Assembly (NCBI GenBank): GCA_964586285.1
Contig: CAZPHU010000014.1
Location: 1 to 58,101 of the forward strand
Origin: CAZPHU01 sp964586285
GTDB lineage: Bacteria > Fibrobacterota > Chitinivibrionia > Chitinivibrionales > CAYFVL01
Length of the DNA stretch: 58,101 nucleotides
Reading direction: 5' to 3'
Shown: positions 17,894 through 26,270 of the stretch, in pieces
How the letters are laid out: every line of letters begins with the position of its first letter
Numbering within the stretch: position 1 is the stretch's first letter
Position numbers and translations under genes: made by a program
The notes under the pieces: model-generated
Seen by the model: only the letters and a program-made list of their open reading frames with translations
Told to the model about the DNA's origin: nothing
Database searches by the model: none

Positions 17894-18856
17894 TTACTGC
17901 TTCGTCTCAGCACTGGTAATTTCGGTCTCTCTCCAAAGCCGTAGGAAATCCTCGTAGGCTTTCGCAATCCCCTCGCGAAGAGTAACAGCATGGCGCCAGC
18001 CCATAGCGTGGATTTTTGAGCAGTCCAGAAGTTTACGCGGGGTTCCGTCGGGTTTTGTTTCATCAAAAACCAGCTCCCCATCATAACCGATGACGTCTTT
18101 TACAGTATGCGCCAGCTCACTGATACTTACCTCTTCGCCCGAACCGATATTTACGATCTCACTGCTGTCATAATTATTCATCAGGAAGATACAGGCATCG
18201 GCCAGGTCATCAGAGTAGAGAAACTCCCGCTTTGGAGAACCTGTTCCCCAGATAACCACCTGTTTGGCTTCATTCATCTTCGCCTCATGAAACCGTCTTA
18301 TGAGCGCAGGCAATACATGGGAATTTTGAGGGTGATAGTTGTCGCCTAGACCGTAAAGGTTCGTGGGCATCACCGATATGAAGTGAGTGCCATGTTGTGC
18401 GTTATAACTCTGGCACATGATAATTCCGGCAATCTTTGCGATCGCATATGCTTTATTGGTCGGCTCCAGCTCTCCCGTAAGCAATGCTGATTCCGGCATC
18501 GGCTGAGGAGCAAATTTGGGGTAAATACAGGATGAACCCAGAAAGACAAGTTTCTTCACTCTATGCCTGTAAGAGCAATCGATGACATTATTCTGTATCT
18601 GCAGATTACAGTAGGCAAAATCGGCCGGATAGGTGTTATTCGCATAAATGCCTCCGACCTTTGCCGCCGCCAGAAAAACACACTCTGGCTTCTCCTGTTC
18701 AAAGAATGAATCCACGGCCTTTTGGTCAATAAGATCCAGTTCGCGGTGAGTACGAGTAACCAAATTACCGTATCCACTAAATGACAGCCTTCTAACCAGA
18801 GCGGAACCAACCAGTCCTCTGTGTCCGGCTACATAAATTTTCTGATTTTTCTCCAT
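17894..18856 (-). CDS. fcl: GDP-L-fucose synthase
   Basis: NADPH-dependent epimerase/reductase that turns GDP-4-keto-6-deoxymannose into GDP-L-fucose in the cytoplasm, the step after Gmd. The 320-residue extended-SDR protein has the nucleotide motif GHRGLVGSAL (11-20), S108-S109-C110, and the catalytic pair Y137/K141 (YAIAK), which match the positions in E. coli Fcl within one residue. PTNLYGLGDNYHP and the ILMNNYDSSEIVNIGSGEE segments are also typical. Its partner gmd is 14 kb away at 32219. The ATG is preceded by GGGAGAGGG. The DUF218 gene follows closely. Confidence 0.95.
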   Translation of the reverse strand: MEKNQKIYVAGHRGLVGSALVRRLSFSGYGNLVTRTHRELDLIDQKAVDSFFEQEKPECVFLAAAKVGGIYANNTYPADFAYCNLQIQNNVIDCSYRHRVKKLVFLGSSCIYPKFAPQPMPESALLTGELEPTNKAYAIAKIAGIIMCQSYNAQHGTHFISVMPTNLYGLGDNYHPQNSHVLPALIRRFHEAKMNEAKQVVIWGTGSPKREFLYSDDLADACIFLMNNYDSSEIVNIGSGEEVSISELAHTVKDVIGYDGELVFDETKPDGTPRKLLDCSKIHAMGWRHAVTLREGIAKAYEDFLRLWRETEITSAETKQ

Positions 18857-18948
18857 CTGTCACCCTCTCCCAACAAAACGCCCCAAGGAGTTTCGCTAAT
18901 ATGAATCGGTGCTGAAACATCCTGTATGCAGGCGGATATATTTGAACT

Positions 18949-20007
18949 TTATTTTTCTGATATTATCTTTTCGATTTGCTTCCAGAGAGTGGACAGGAGT
19001 TTGTCCTCCTCAACTCGCGCTACCGGTTCTCCACGAACAAACACCTGCCCCTCTCCTCGTCCCCCCGCGATCCCCACATCCGCGTCCCTGGCTTCTCCCG
19101 GACCGTTTACAATGCAACCCATCACAGCGATTTTTATGTTCTCCGTTATTGACGAGACCATATCCTCGACCTTTTCGGCAAGCGCGGCGACATCTATCTG
19201 AGTACGTCCACACGTAGGACATGCGATAACGGTTGGACCTTGGGCTAATCCAAGAGATTTCAAGATCTCTTTTGCAATGAAAATCTCCTGCAGCGGGTTT
19301 CCAGCCAGCGATATCCTTACGGTATCTCCAATCCCTTCAGCCAAAAGCGTTCCAATCCCCACCGCCGATCGAATAGAGCCGCTTCTGACTGTACCCGACT
19401 CCGTAATTCCTATATGCTGAGGATAGTCGGTGTTTTGCCCCAAAAGTCTGCACGCTTCTATTGTTGTTCGTACATCACTTGCCTTGATGCTGAATATAAT
19501 ATTGTCGAATGAAAAGCTATTCATCATCTCGATATACATCATCGCACTCTCAAACAGCGCCTGTGGAGTCGGGCCGCCATGCTTGTTAAGCAGTTCCTTT
19601 GCCAGGGAGCCCGAATTTACCCCGATACGTATTGGAATGCCGGCCTGACGTGCCGCATCAACAACCATCCGTACCTTCTTTTGATCACCGATATTGCCCG
19701 GGTTAATGCGGATTTTGTCTGCTCCCGCCTCTATGGCTTCTATAGCCAGTCGGTACTGGAAATGAATATCGGCGACAAGCGGAACCGCGGTATGCTTTCT
19801 TATCTCCTTGAAAGCTTCTACCGCATTTTGATTCGGAACCGCCAGGCGAACTATTCGGCATCCCGCACCGGCCAACTCCTCTATCTGCTTCAAAGTCGCC
19901 TGCACATCCTCGGTAGATGTGTTGGTCATCGACTGTATCACAATCTGCGAATCTCCCCCTATGGGGACATCTTTTACAAATATTCGGCGAGTTTTGTTTC
20001 TTTTCAC
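18949..20007 (-). CDS. ispG: 4-hydroxy-3-methylbut-2-enyl-diphosphate synthase (IspG)
   Basis: Iron-sulfur enzyme of the MEP isoprenoid pathway that converts methylerythritol cyclodiphosphate to HMBPP. The 352 residues carry the N-terminal TIM barrel (IQSMTNTSTEDVQAT, NPGNIG) and the C-terminal [4Fe-4S] region with ACPTCGRTQID and MGCIVNGPGEARDADVGIAG. The start is a GTG (20005-20007) with GGAG nine bases upstream. A hairpin terminator of the preceding gene ends only about 15 bases before this start. Isoprenoids made here feed the undecaprenyl carrier used by MraY and the glycan genes. Confidence 0.97.
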   Translation of the reverse strand: MKRNKTRRIFVKDVPIGGDSQIVIQSMTNTSTEDVQATLKQIEELAGAGCRIVRLAVPNQNAVEAFKEIRKHTAVPLVADIHFQYRLAIEAIEAGADKIRINPGNIGDQKKVRMVVDAARQAGIPIRIGVNSGSLAKELLNKHGGPTPQALFESAMMYIEMMNSFSFDNIIFSIKASDVRTTIEACRLLGQNTDYPQHIGITESGTVRSGSIRSAVGIGTLLAEGIGDTVRISLAGNPLQEIFIAKEILKSLGLAQGPTVIACPTCGRTQIDVAALAEKVEDMVSSITENIKIAVMGCIVNGPGEARDADVGIAGGRGEGQVFVRGEPVARVEEDKLLSTLWKQIEKIISEK

Positions 20008-20021
20008 CCTAACTCCGTACG

Positions 20022-20047
20022 AAAAAAAAGGCGACCAAACGATCGCC
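20022..20047 (-). terminator. Intrinsic terminator upstream of ispG
   Basis: Read on the minus strand, GGCGA pairs with TCGCC around an 8-base loop and is followed by eight T. It ends the LPP20/FlgT-like gene (20076-21221) and lies directly before the ispG ribosome site. Confidence 0.7.
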
Positions 20048-20075
20048 CCGTATATCCAGTAATTTTAAGAACTTG

Positions 20076-21221
20076 TCAGTTGGCCTGCAATGAAATAGAC
20101 ACCCTCATCCCTTTCACGCCGGTAATCATGAAACTGCCTCCACCTTGTCCCATTTTGAAACCGTCGGTTTTTAGACAAAATCCGTCCGCATTTCCCTTAT
20201 ATTGGATATCGGCACTCAGAATCTGACTTTGCGAATCCCAACCACGTTCACGAATTGCCGCAACCCCGGGAATTTGCTGTAGAGTCTGAATCACGTCACT
20301 CTTAGTTCGAAATGAATGTACCCCTTTTATGCTCACAGCCAGAGGAACACCGTTGTTTATCTGATCGTTCCAATCTTTCATGATCGCATCCAAAAGCTTT
20401 TTTGTCGCCTTTTGGGCTGCCTGGGAAAGCGCCTGAGTTCCCGCAGTGTTTGGGCTTATGTGCACCTTTGCACCATGGCCGATGCCTGTTGCTATGATAC
20501 GTCCGGATGTACAGTTAATTGCACGAAGAGTCACGTCCGCCTGAACCGATTTCATCCCGCCCAGATTATGAGAAAGCCCTTCGGCCACTCGTCCAACCCC
20601 ATCACCTGTGATTATAACTTCCGCACCATGCTGCGCCCCGATTGCCGCCGCTGCGGATGGATCACCGGCGATTTGAGCCATTTTTTCCTCTGAAGAACGA
20701 ATGGACTGAGCCACTGAAGGATCGATCAGCTCAAACCCGTAAGGATCCTTAAGAAAAGTGATAATTGCATTTTCCGAAGCCCTGTTGGTAGGCTGGTCGT
20801 TTCCGACATTGCTCTCCTTTACTAAAACCATCACCTTTGGTTTATCCATGCTCTCAAGCAAAATTTGAAATGCAGCCAAATCCTCGTTCATTGTAGATTT
20901 GGATAGTACCGCCTCTATGCGAGTACTAATAAGACCGTCTGCCTCCGTGCTTTTCTCCAGGATTTCAAAACTTTTTATCGCCCCCATAGTTTTTGTAATA
21001 ACCTGATCCCGCTTGAGTTGAAAGTTCTCAATTTCCGTTTGAGAAAGAAGTATCACTCCGATTCCCTTTTCTACGGCATCTCTTTTGGCCGCCAGAAGAG
21101 CCTCGGCATCATTAGCCCCTAGCCCTATACCCTCGGATACAATTCCATCACCCTCAGCGCTAATTACCGGAGTGAATACAGGTAAAAGAAGTAACATTGC
21201 AAGCAAAAATTTCGTCCTCAT
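20076..21221 (-). CDS. Exported protein with FlgT/LPP20-like N-terminal domain
   Basis: A 381-residue protein with a signal peptide (about 1-22, cut near ISA-E). Residues about 25-115 show the LPP20/FlgT_N pattern: a GIGLGANDAEALLAAKRDAVEKGIG helix (here GIGLGANDAEALLAAKRDA) followed by FQLKRDQVITKTMGAIKSFEI. Residues about 125-290 resemble the CsgG/FlgT middle domain (KVMVLVKESN, GAEVIITGDGVG, RIIATG). A third alpha/beta module follows (VIQTLQQIPGVAAIRERGW). Such proteins are periplasmic or outer-membrane associated; FlgT itself is a flagellar H-ring factor, but no flagellar gene is near. A GGAGG ribosome site precedes the ATG. A shorter relative is at 36501. Function unknown. Confidence 0.7.
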   Translation of the reverse strand: MRTKFLLAMLLLLPVFTPVISAEGDGIVSEGIGLGANDAEALLAAKRDAVEKGIGVILLSQTEIENFQLKRDQVITKTMGAIKSFEILEKSTEADGLISTRIEAVLSKSTMNEDLAAFQILLESMDKPKVMVLVKESNVGNDQPTNRASENAIITFLKDPYGFELIDPSVAQSIRSSEEKMAQIAGDPSAAAAIGAQHGAEVIITGDGVGRVAEGLSHNLGGMKSVQADVTLRAINCTSGRIIATGIGHGAKVHISPNTAGTQALSQAAQKATKKLLDAIMKDWNDQINNGVPLAVSIKGVHSFRTKSDVIQTLQQIPGVAAIRERGWDSQSQILSADIQYKGNADGFCLKTDGFKMGQGGGSFMITGVKGMRVSISLQAN

Positions 21222-21319
21222 TTATCCTCCCATCGGATGAAACGGGGGTTATTTGATATTAATCGGATAATTTATTTTCTTCAATATACTTTCGTAACCT
21301 TATCAAAGAAAAATTGTCG

Positions 21320-22621
21320 CTACTTGATGAGATCACCCCGAAGAAATCTCTCGCTGTCGAATTTGATTCCCTTTACAAATTTTTCGGGCTCAATCGCAGT
21401 GTTGGCGATTCTTCTGTCCAGTTGCGTAAAATAAACAACCGAACGACTTACAAAATCCGACTCAAGTGTCACGTTTTCCTGCTCAAGATCGTGTAGTCTC
21501 GTTCTGAAAAAATCCGTGTACCCTCGTCGATTTTTAAAAACATGCCCCGAGTATGTGACCAGATCGTTTAGAACCGAAAAAACAAGATAGTGTGGTACAA
21601 TCTCGGGATTGTAATCCGGCTTGCCGTCGGTAAGTGGAATATCCACATAAACCCGTTCTTTTCTGACATTCTGAGAACCGGGCTCCAAATATTGCATTTC
21701 AACGACACAATCCTTTTGCTTACTCGGCCGACCACTGAGTCGAAAAAATACAGATTTCTCGATTCCCGCCGCCAAATCTCCGATAAAAATCTCGTTATCC
21801 TTTTTTTCGCCCCCGTACACCTCAGACAAAACCACCTGATCGGGAGGATCAACCTTAAGCCTTATCGACCGGACGGCCGACTGGGCTATTCGGGTGATTT
21901 CCTTATCAACACTTTCCTGAAGAAACTCGGGCTCTTCGGCATAATAGTACTGGCCACCCGTTTTATTAGCCGTTTCGGAAAGAAGCTGCTCGTTGAAAGC
22001 ATGCTCGACACCAAAAGTTGAAACTTGTATCGACATCTTGCGTGAGAGGGAGTAGGTGTGAGACAAAAGCTCAGGATTGTCCGTGATACCCTTATCGGCA
22101 TCACCGTTGGTTATGATAAACAGGTGTCTGCCGGATGTGTTTTGTCCCCTGAATCGATCAAACTGAGAAACGGCTGAGTTTATGGCTTCCGACAAATTCC
22201 GGTTTTTCTCTCCGGCGATTCCATCTATTGCGCTTGCTGCCGAACGCCGTATTCCATCCGTAACCGGTTGAAGGGGAAAAACCGTTCGAGTATATGTGGA
22301 ATAGGAAATTACTCCAAAATAGTCCCCATCCCGCAGTCGGCTTAACACAAGATCAGCCGATTTTTTTGCATACGTCAGCGGCTCGCCCTGCATGTCACGA
22401 GAGACATCGACTGCGACAACGACATGTATGGGAAGCTTGCGTGGAGAGGGATTTTGCGGAGTCTTAATTAACGCCCCGCACATTAGCGTAGAGTCGGTTT
22501 GGGCCCATGCACGGTAAACAGATGCAGCTTTCAAGGTTACACGGTTTAGTTCCTGGCTAAGCCCATAGGTCGCAAAAAAAAGAAGAATAAGGGAAATACC
22601 CGGCATTATTTTTGTATTCAT
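21320..22621 (-). CDS. Exported von Willebrand factor A-domain protein with degenerate MIDAS
   Basis: The frame opens at a TTG (22639), but the ATG at 22621 gives a signal peptide at the N-terminus (NTKIMPGISLILLFFATYG, cut near GLS-Q) and has AGGA at a proper distance; 433 residues. A VWA domain spans about residues 70-250: HVVVAVDVSRDMQ, DGDYFGVISYS, RHLFIITNGDA and STFGVEHAFNE. The metal-binding motif is altered: DxSxS reads DVSRD, the usual Thr of the second motif is not evident in NRNLSEAI, and the usual TDG is TNG. The rest resembles the C-terminal beta/helical part of Ca-activated channel-like VWA proteins. Binding partner unknown. It lies upstream of the LPP20-like gene on the same strand with a 98-base gap. 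Confidence 0.78.
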   Translation of the reverse strand: MNTKIMPGISLILLFFATYGLSQELNRVTLKAASVYRAWAQTDSTLMCGALIKTPQNPSPRKLPIHVVVAVDVSRDMQGEPLTYAKKSADLVLSRLRDGDYFGVISYSTYTRTVFPLQPVTDGIRRSAASAIDGIAGEKNRNLSEAINSAVSQFDRFRGQNTSGRHLFIITNGDADKGITDNPELLSHTYSLSRKMSIQVSTFGVEHAFNEQLLSETANKTGGQYYYAEEPEFLQESVDKEITRIAQSAVRSIRLKVDPPDQVVLSEVYGGEKKDNEIFIGDLAAGIEKSVFFRLSGRPSKQKDCVVEMQYLEPGSQNVRKERVYVDIPLTDGKPDYNPEIVPHYLVFSVLNDLVTYSGHVFKNRRGYTDFFRTRLHDLEQENVTLESDFVSRSVVYFTQLDRRIANTAIEPEKFVKGIKFDSERFLRGDLIK

Positions 22622-22749
22622 TACTCGTATCCTGTTCAAGGATTAAAAACTTATATTAAAATAGTGTACGGCACATTGTGAGATCGTCTACATTTTAAAT
22701 TTCCATTGCCGAAAGTTACTTCTTTTATTCTGATTTACCACCTGAATAT

Positions 22750-23499
22750 ATGCAGACCGAACATTTCCTCTTTTTCGCTCAATCGATCCGAAAAGAAACC
22801 GCATTTCTGGATACGGATGATTCGCACCACGCTCTTTCAGTGTTACGTCTTAGTCCCGGCGAAAATATAAGGCTCACAGACGGCAATGGCTTTATATACA
22901 GAGGACTAATCGATTCCGTCCTCAAAGGACAAGTATCTGTTCACATCACAGAGAAAACAACTTGTCCAAAAACTCTCCCCTTAATAGATCTGTACGTTGG
23001 AATTCCGGACAAAAACGCTTTTGAGAATCTTATCGATATGGTTGTCCCCCTGGGTGTTTCAAACATAACACCCGTTGTCGGTCAGTTTTGTCAGAGAAAA
23101 TGGTGGGAACATAAATGGAACAAAATCTACCAGCGATTCGAAAAGAAAATGATTGTCGGTATCAAACAGTCTAAATCGGCGTTTCTCCCCCGGCTCAACC
23201 AACCGGTTTCATTCGAGAAAGCCTCCCAAACCATTCAACCGCAAAACCTTCAGCTGGTTGCATCACCAGATGGTAACCCTGTTGTATCGGTATGCAAGAA
23301 GATTATAAACGCCCCGGTGGTTACATGCTGGGTTGGACCACCGGGAGGATTCTCGCCGGAAGAAGAAAAGATACTTTCGGCAAACAAAGCAAGTGAGATA
23401 TGGCTTTCTCCAAACCGCTTACGGACCGAGCTGGCCGCAACCCTTCTTGTCGCCAATGTGATTCAATGCACAAAGCGGGAACGCAGCGATAACTCATAG
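22750..23499 (+). CDS. rsmE: 16S rRNA (uracil1498-N3)-methyltransferase
   Basis: SPOUT-class methyltransferase of 249 residues, the usual size. It methylates U1498 in 16S rRNA. The N-terminal PUA-like part includes HHALSVLRLSPGENIRLTDG. The C-terminal knot shows ITPVVGQFCQRKWW, then WVGPPGGFSPEEEKIL and LSPNRLRTELAATLLVANVIQ, matching the GPEGGFs and LG..iLRtETA motifs. In GPPGG the usual Glu is Pro, a small deviation. It is a lone plus-strand gene between minus-strand neighbours. Confidence 0.93.
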   Translation: MQTEHFLFFAQSIRKETAFLDTDDSHHALSVLRLSPGENIRLTDGNGFIYRGLIDSVLKGQVSVHITEKTTCPKTLPLIDLYVGIPDKNAFENLIDMVVPLGVSNITPVVGQFCQRKWWEHKWNKIYQRFEKKMIVGIKQSKSAFLPRLNQPVSFEKASQTIQPQNLQLVASPDGNPVVSVCKKIINAPVVTCWVGPPGGFSPEEEKILSANKASEIWLSPNRLRTELAATLLVANVIQCTKRERSDNS

Positions 23500-23521
23500 C
23501 CCCCCTTACTTCCCGCAGGTA

Positions 23522-24214
23522 TTACAATAATCGGAAATGCAGCAACAGCTGAATCTTATGAGTCAAAAACGTCTCCTGATATTTGACGCTTGAAAGCGGC
23601 AAATCCAGAGAATAGGTTGTTTTTACGGGTTTACTATACTCATACCAGTATGAGAGTCCGATTTTCAAATCCTTTTTAATGGCTAGATCTGCACCTGCCC
23701 CCCCATGAACCGACATTGTCCAGGTGCGTGCCTGGAACTTTTCCAAATCAGCGAAATCTACTTTCTGATTCCTGTCGGCCACAAAAAAATCTTCATTAAA
23801 CCGCACATATGCGACTCCCCCGCCCGCATGCACATACGGGTAAAGTTTCCTTCTATGCGGCAAAAAAAAACGGAAATCGGGGTAAAAACCCATTCGCAGG
23901 AAGTTGTGCATTCTCCTGTATTCATCCAAAAATTCTCCCTCATCAACACTTCCCATATCAGCGGTCCAGTTAAAAAGCAATCCCAGTTTTTTGCCAATTT
24001 CCAAGGACCTGCCGAATGTTACTCCCCATAAAACAGCGGGATTTCTGGATGTTTTTCTCCCCAAATTGGTTTCATCGACAATATGCAGAGCCGAGCGTTT
24101 GTTGTTCGAAAAGGATACACCGGCGAAATGGGTTGTTTTGCGGCCGTAACTCTGGGTACAATATATTGATATAGCAGCAAATACCGTTAAAAGGAGTCGC
24201 AAAGATGTTTTCAT
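23522..24214 (-). CDS. Small outer-membrane beta-barrel protein
   Basis: A 230-residue protein with a signal peptide (about 1-24, cut near SYG-R) and eight or so amphipathic strands (THFAGVSFSNN, LFNWTADMGS, RKLYPYVHAGGGVAYVRF, MSVHGGAGADLAI, IGLSYWYEYSKP) ending HKIQLLLHFRLL. The PYVHAGGGVAY and GGAGADLAI segments are typical of OmpW/OmpA-type 8-stranded porin-like folds. No catalytic motif. Function is unknown; it faces the msbA gene across a 177-base divergent promoter region. Confidence 0.65.
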   Translation of the reverse strand: MKTSLRLLLTVFAAISIYCTQSYGRKTTHFAGVSFSNNKRSALHIVDETNLGRKTSRNPAVLWGVTFGRSLEIGKKLGLLFNWTADMGSVDEGEFLDEYRRMHNFLRMGFYPDFRFFLPHRRKLYPYVHAGGGVAYVRFNEDFFVADRNQKVDFADLEKFQARTWTMSVHGGAGADLAIKKDLKIGLSYWYEYSKPVKTTYSLDLPLSSVKYQETFLTHKIQLLLHFRLL

Positions 24215-24323
24215 AGAGTTTTTTTCACCTGCAAAATGGTATATTTCTATTGTTAAATATAGTAACTAGCCGCATTTGCTTTATCAAGCAATCCATATAT
24301 TTTTTATCAAAAAATTGGAATTT

Positions 24324-24352
24324 TTGCAGAAACCGCTCGTTTCTTCTTTAAT
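24324..24352 (+). promoter_or_regulatory. Candidate promoter for msbA-like gene
   Basis: TTGCAG (24324-24329) and TTTAAT (24347-24352) are spaced by 17 bases and lie 40 bases before the ABC transporter ATG, in the AT-rich divergent gap. Matches to consensus are 4/6 and 5/6. By eye only. Confidence 0.4.
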
Positions 24353-24391
24353 TGAATAATTATTTAACCGCAGAAAAGTAGTCCAAAAAAT

Positions 24392-26236
24392 ATGAAATCG
24401 TTTTCTACATATCGCCGTATGCTGGGCTTTATGAAGCCTCATGTGCATTGGTTTCTGATTTCCGCCGTCTTATCAATCATAATTGTAACATTCGATGCTC
24501 TTTCTCTGTGGATTACAGCCACTCTTTTCACGACGCTTTTCTCACCGGAAGCCATTGAAATGGTTAAGCCGGAATTTTCAATCGGCAATCTTAATGAAAT
24601 ACTTAAATATTACACCTATCGGGCTATTCAAGGCGGATCAAAACTTGATTCTCTCAAAATGGTCTGCTTCCTCATGCTTTTTACATTCATCGGAAAAGAT
24701 ATTTTGCTCTATGTTAAAAGCCTGGTGGTAAGCGTCTTGAACCTTAAAATGATCCGGGATATGCGAGATATTCTATATCAACACGTACTGAAGTTGCCAA
24801 TCAGTTATTACGATCAAAATAAATCCGGATCCATAATGTCATTATTGGTCAATGACTTATCCAGTGTAAATTCATCGATGACAAGTACACTTGACAAACT
24901 ACTCATAGAACCTGTAAGACTCATTTCGTTTGTTTTGCTGCTTTTTATCATAAGTCCAAAACTAACGCTTATTATTTTTCTGATATATCCTGTTTTGGGT
25001 TTTCTAATAATCAGAATCGGCAAAATCGTTCGGCGTAGAAGTAAACGAACTCTAATAAGTTTTTCCGGCATTTTATCTGTGCTGTCGGAAACCATTAATG
25101 GAATCAGAGCTGTCAAGATGTTCAACATGAATGAGTTGGAAGGAAAGCGGTTCAAATCCGAAAACACTCAGTTCGTAAAGAAAAGCTTCCGTTCCGATCA
25201 GTACAGTAAACTCTCAAGCCCGCTTACTGAAAGCCTTGGGGTAAGTGTTGCGGTGCTTCTTTTGTGGTATGGAGGTCGACAGGTACTAACAGGGACAGGT
25301 TTTACCGCGGAAGATTTTGTGCGTTTCCTGATTCTTCTTATCTCCTCTTATCAACCGCTCAAGACTCTGGGTACAGTAAACAATTCACTCCAAAATGGTA
25401 TTGCTGCGGCGGATCGGGTCTTTGACCTTCTGGACACTCCAGCCGAAAAGCTTTCTTCATTAGTAAATTCTCCCGCACCCTCTTTCGAAAAAGAGATCAA
25501 ATTCTCAAATGTCACCTTTACTTATCCCGGGTGCAGAGAACCGGTTCTGAAAAAGATCTCTTTTACACTTCAAAAAGGTAAAGTGGTTGCTTTGGTCGGC
25601 TCTAGTGGAAGCGGTAAATCAACAATTCTTGACCTGCTACCCAGGTTTTATTCGATCGACAGCGGGGAAATTACCATTGACGGCACCAATATAAATAAAT
25701 GCGACCTGGTTGGCCTGCGAAAGCTCTTTGGCATAGTATCACAGGAAACTATTCTATTCAATGACACCGTTCGAAATAATATCAGCTACGGAGATCCCAA
25801 AGCAACGGAAGAAAAGATTTCGGAAGTGGCAAAGGCGGCTAACGCACTTGAGTTCATAGAAAAGCTTCCTCAGGGTATGGATACGATCATTGGGGAAAAG
25901 GGTGTTATGCTCTCAGGCGGTCAACGTCAGCGCCTGGCCATAGCACGAGCACTTTTATGCAACCCACCCGTTCTGATTCTTGATGAAGCGACATCTGCAC
26001 TTGACACCGAAAGCGAGAGGCTGGTACAGCAGGCAATCAACAGACTCATGCAAAATCGTACCGCACTTGTGGTGGCTCATCGTTTATCTACAATACAACA
26101 TGCCGACACTATTTTGGTTCTTGATGAAGGAGTAATAGTAGAGCGGGGCAGCCATGCCGACCTGGTAATGCTGGATGGAAAATACAAGTATTTATATGAT
26201 ATCCAGTTTGCAGCAGCTTTAGAGCAAGGCAGTTAG
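24392..26236 (+). CDS. msbA: MsbA-like lipid/LPS ABC exporter (fused permease-ATPase)
   Basis: A 614-residue half-transporter. Residues about 15-325 form a six-helix ABC exporter domain; about 365-600 form the ATPase with Walker A GSSGSGKST, the Q-loop IVSQETILFNDTV, signature LSGGQRQRLAIARAL, Walker B LILDEATSALD and the H-loop VVAHRLSTIQ. MsbA flips lipid A-core or other lipid-linked glycans across the inner membrane. Substrate choice is inferred from the adjoining glycosyltransferases and waaF; other type IV exporters look alike, so the symbol is provisional. It begins a two-gene plus-strand unit with the following glycosyltransferase-like gene. Confidence 0.85.
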   Translation: MKSFSTYRRMLGFMKPHVHWFLISAVLSIIIVTFDALSLWITATLFTTLFSPEAIEMVKPEFSIGNLNEILKYYTYRAIQGGSKLDSLKMVCFLMLFTFIGKDILLYVKSLVVSVLNLKMIRDMRDILYQHVLKLPISYYDQNKSGSIMSLLVNDLSSVNSSMTSTLDKLLIEPVRLISFVLLLFIISPKLTLIIFLIYPVLGFLIIRIGKIVRRRSKRTLISFSGILSVLSETINGIRAVKMFNMNELEGKRFKSENTQFVKKSFRSDQYSKLSSPLTESLGVSVAVLLLWYGGRQVLTGTGFTAEDFVRFLILLISSYQPLKTLGTVNNSLQNGIAAADRVFDLLDTPAEKLSSLVNSPAPSFEKEIKFSNVTFTYPGCREPVLKKISFTLQKGKVVALVGSSGSGKSTILDLLPRFYSIDSGEITIDGTNINKCDLVGLRKLFGIVSQETILFNDTVRNNISYGDPKATEEKISEVAKAANALEFIEKLPQGMDTIIGEKGVMLSGGQRQRLAIARALLCNPPVLILDEATSALDTESERLVQQAINRLMQNRTALVVAHRLSTIQHADTILVLDEGVIVERGSHADLVMLDGKYKYLYDIQFAAALEQGS

Positions 26237-26270
26237 TTGGGATATGTTCCACCCAAGGAAAAAGTGACAA

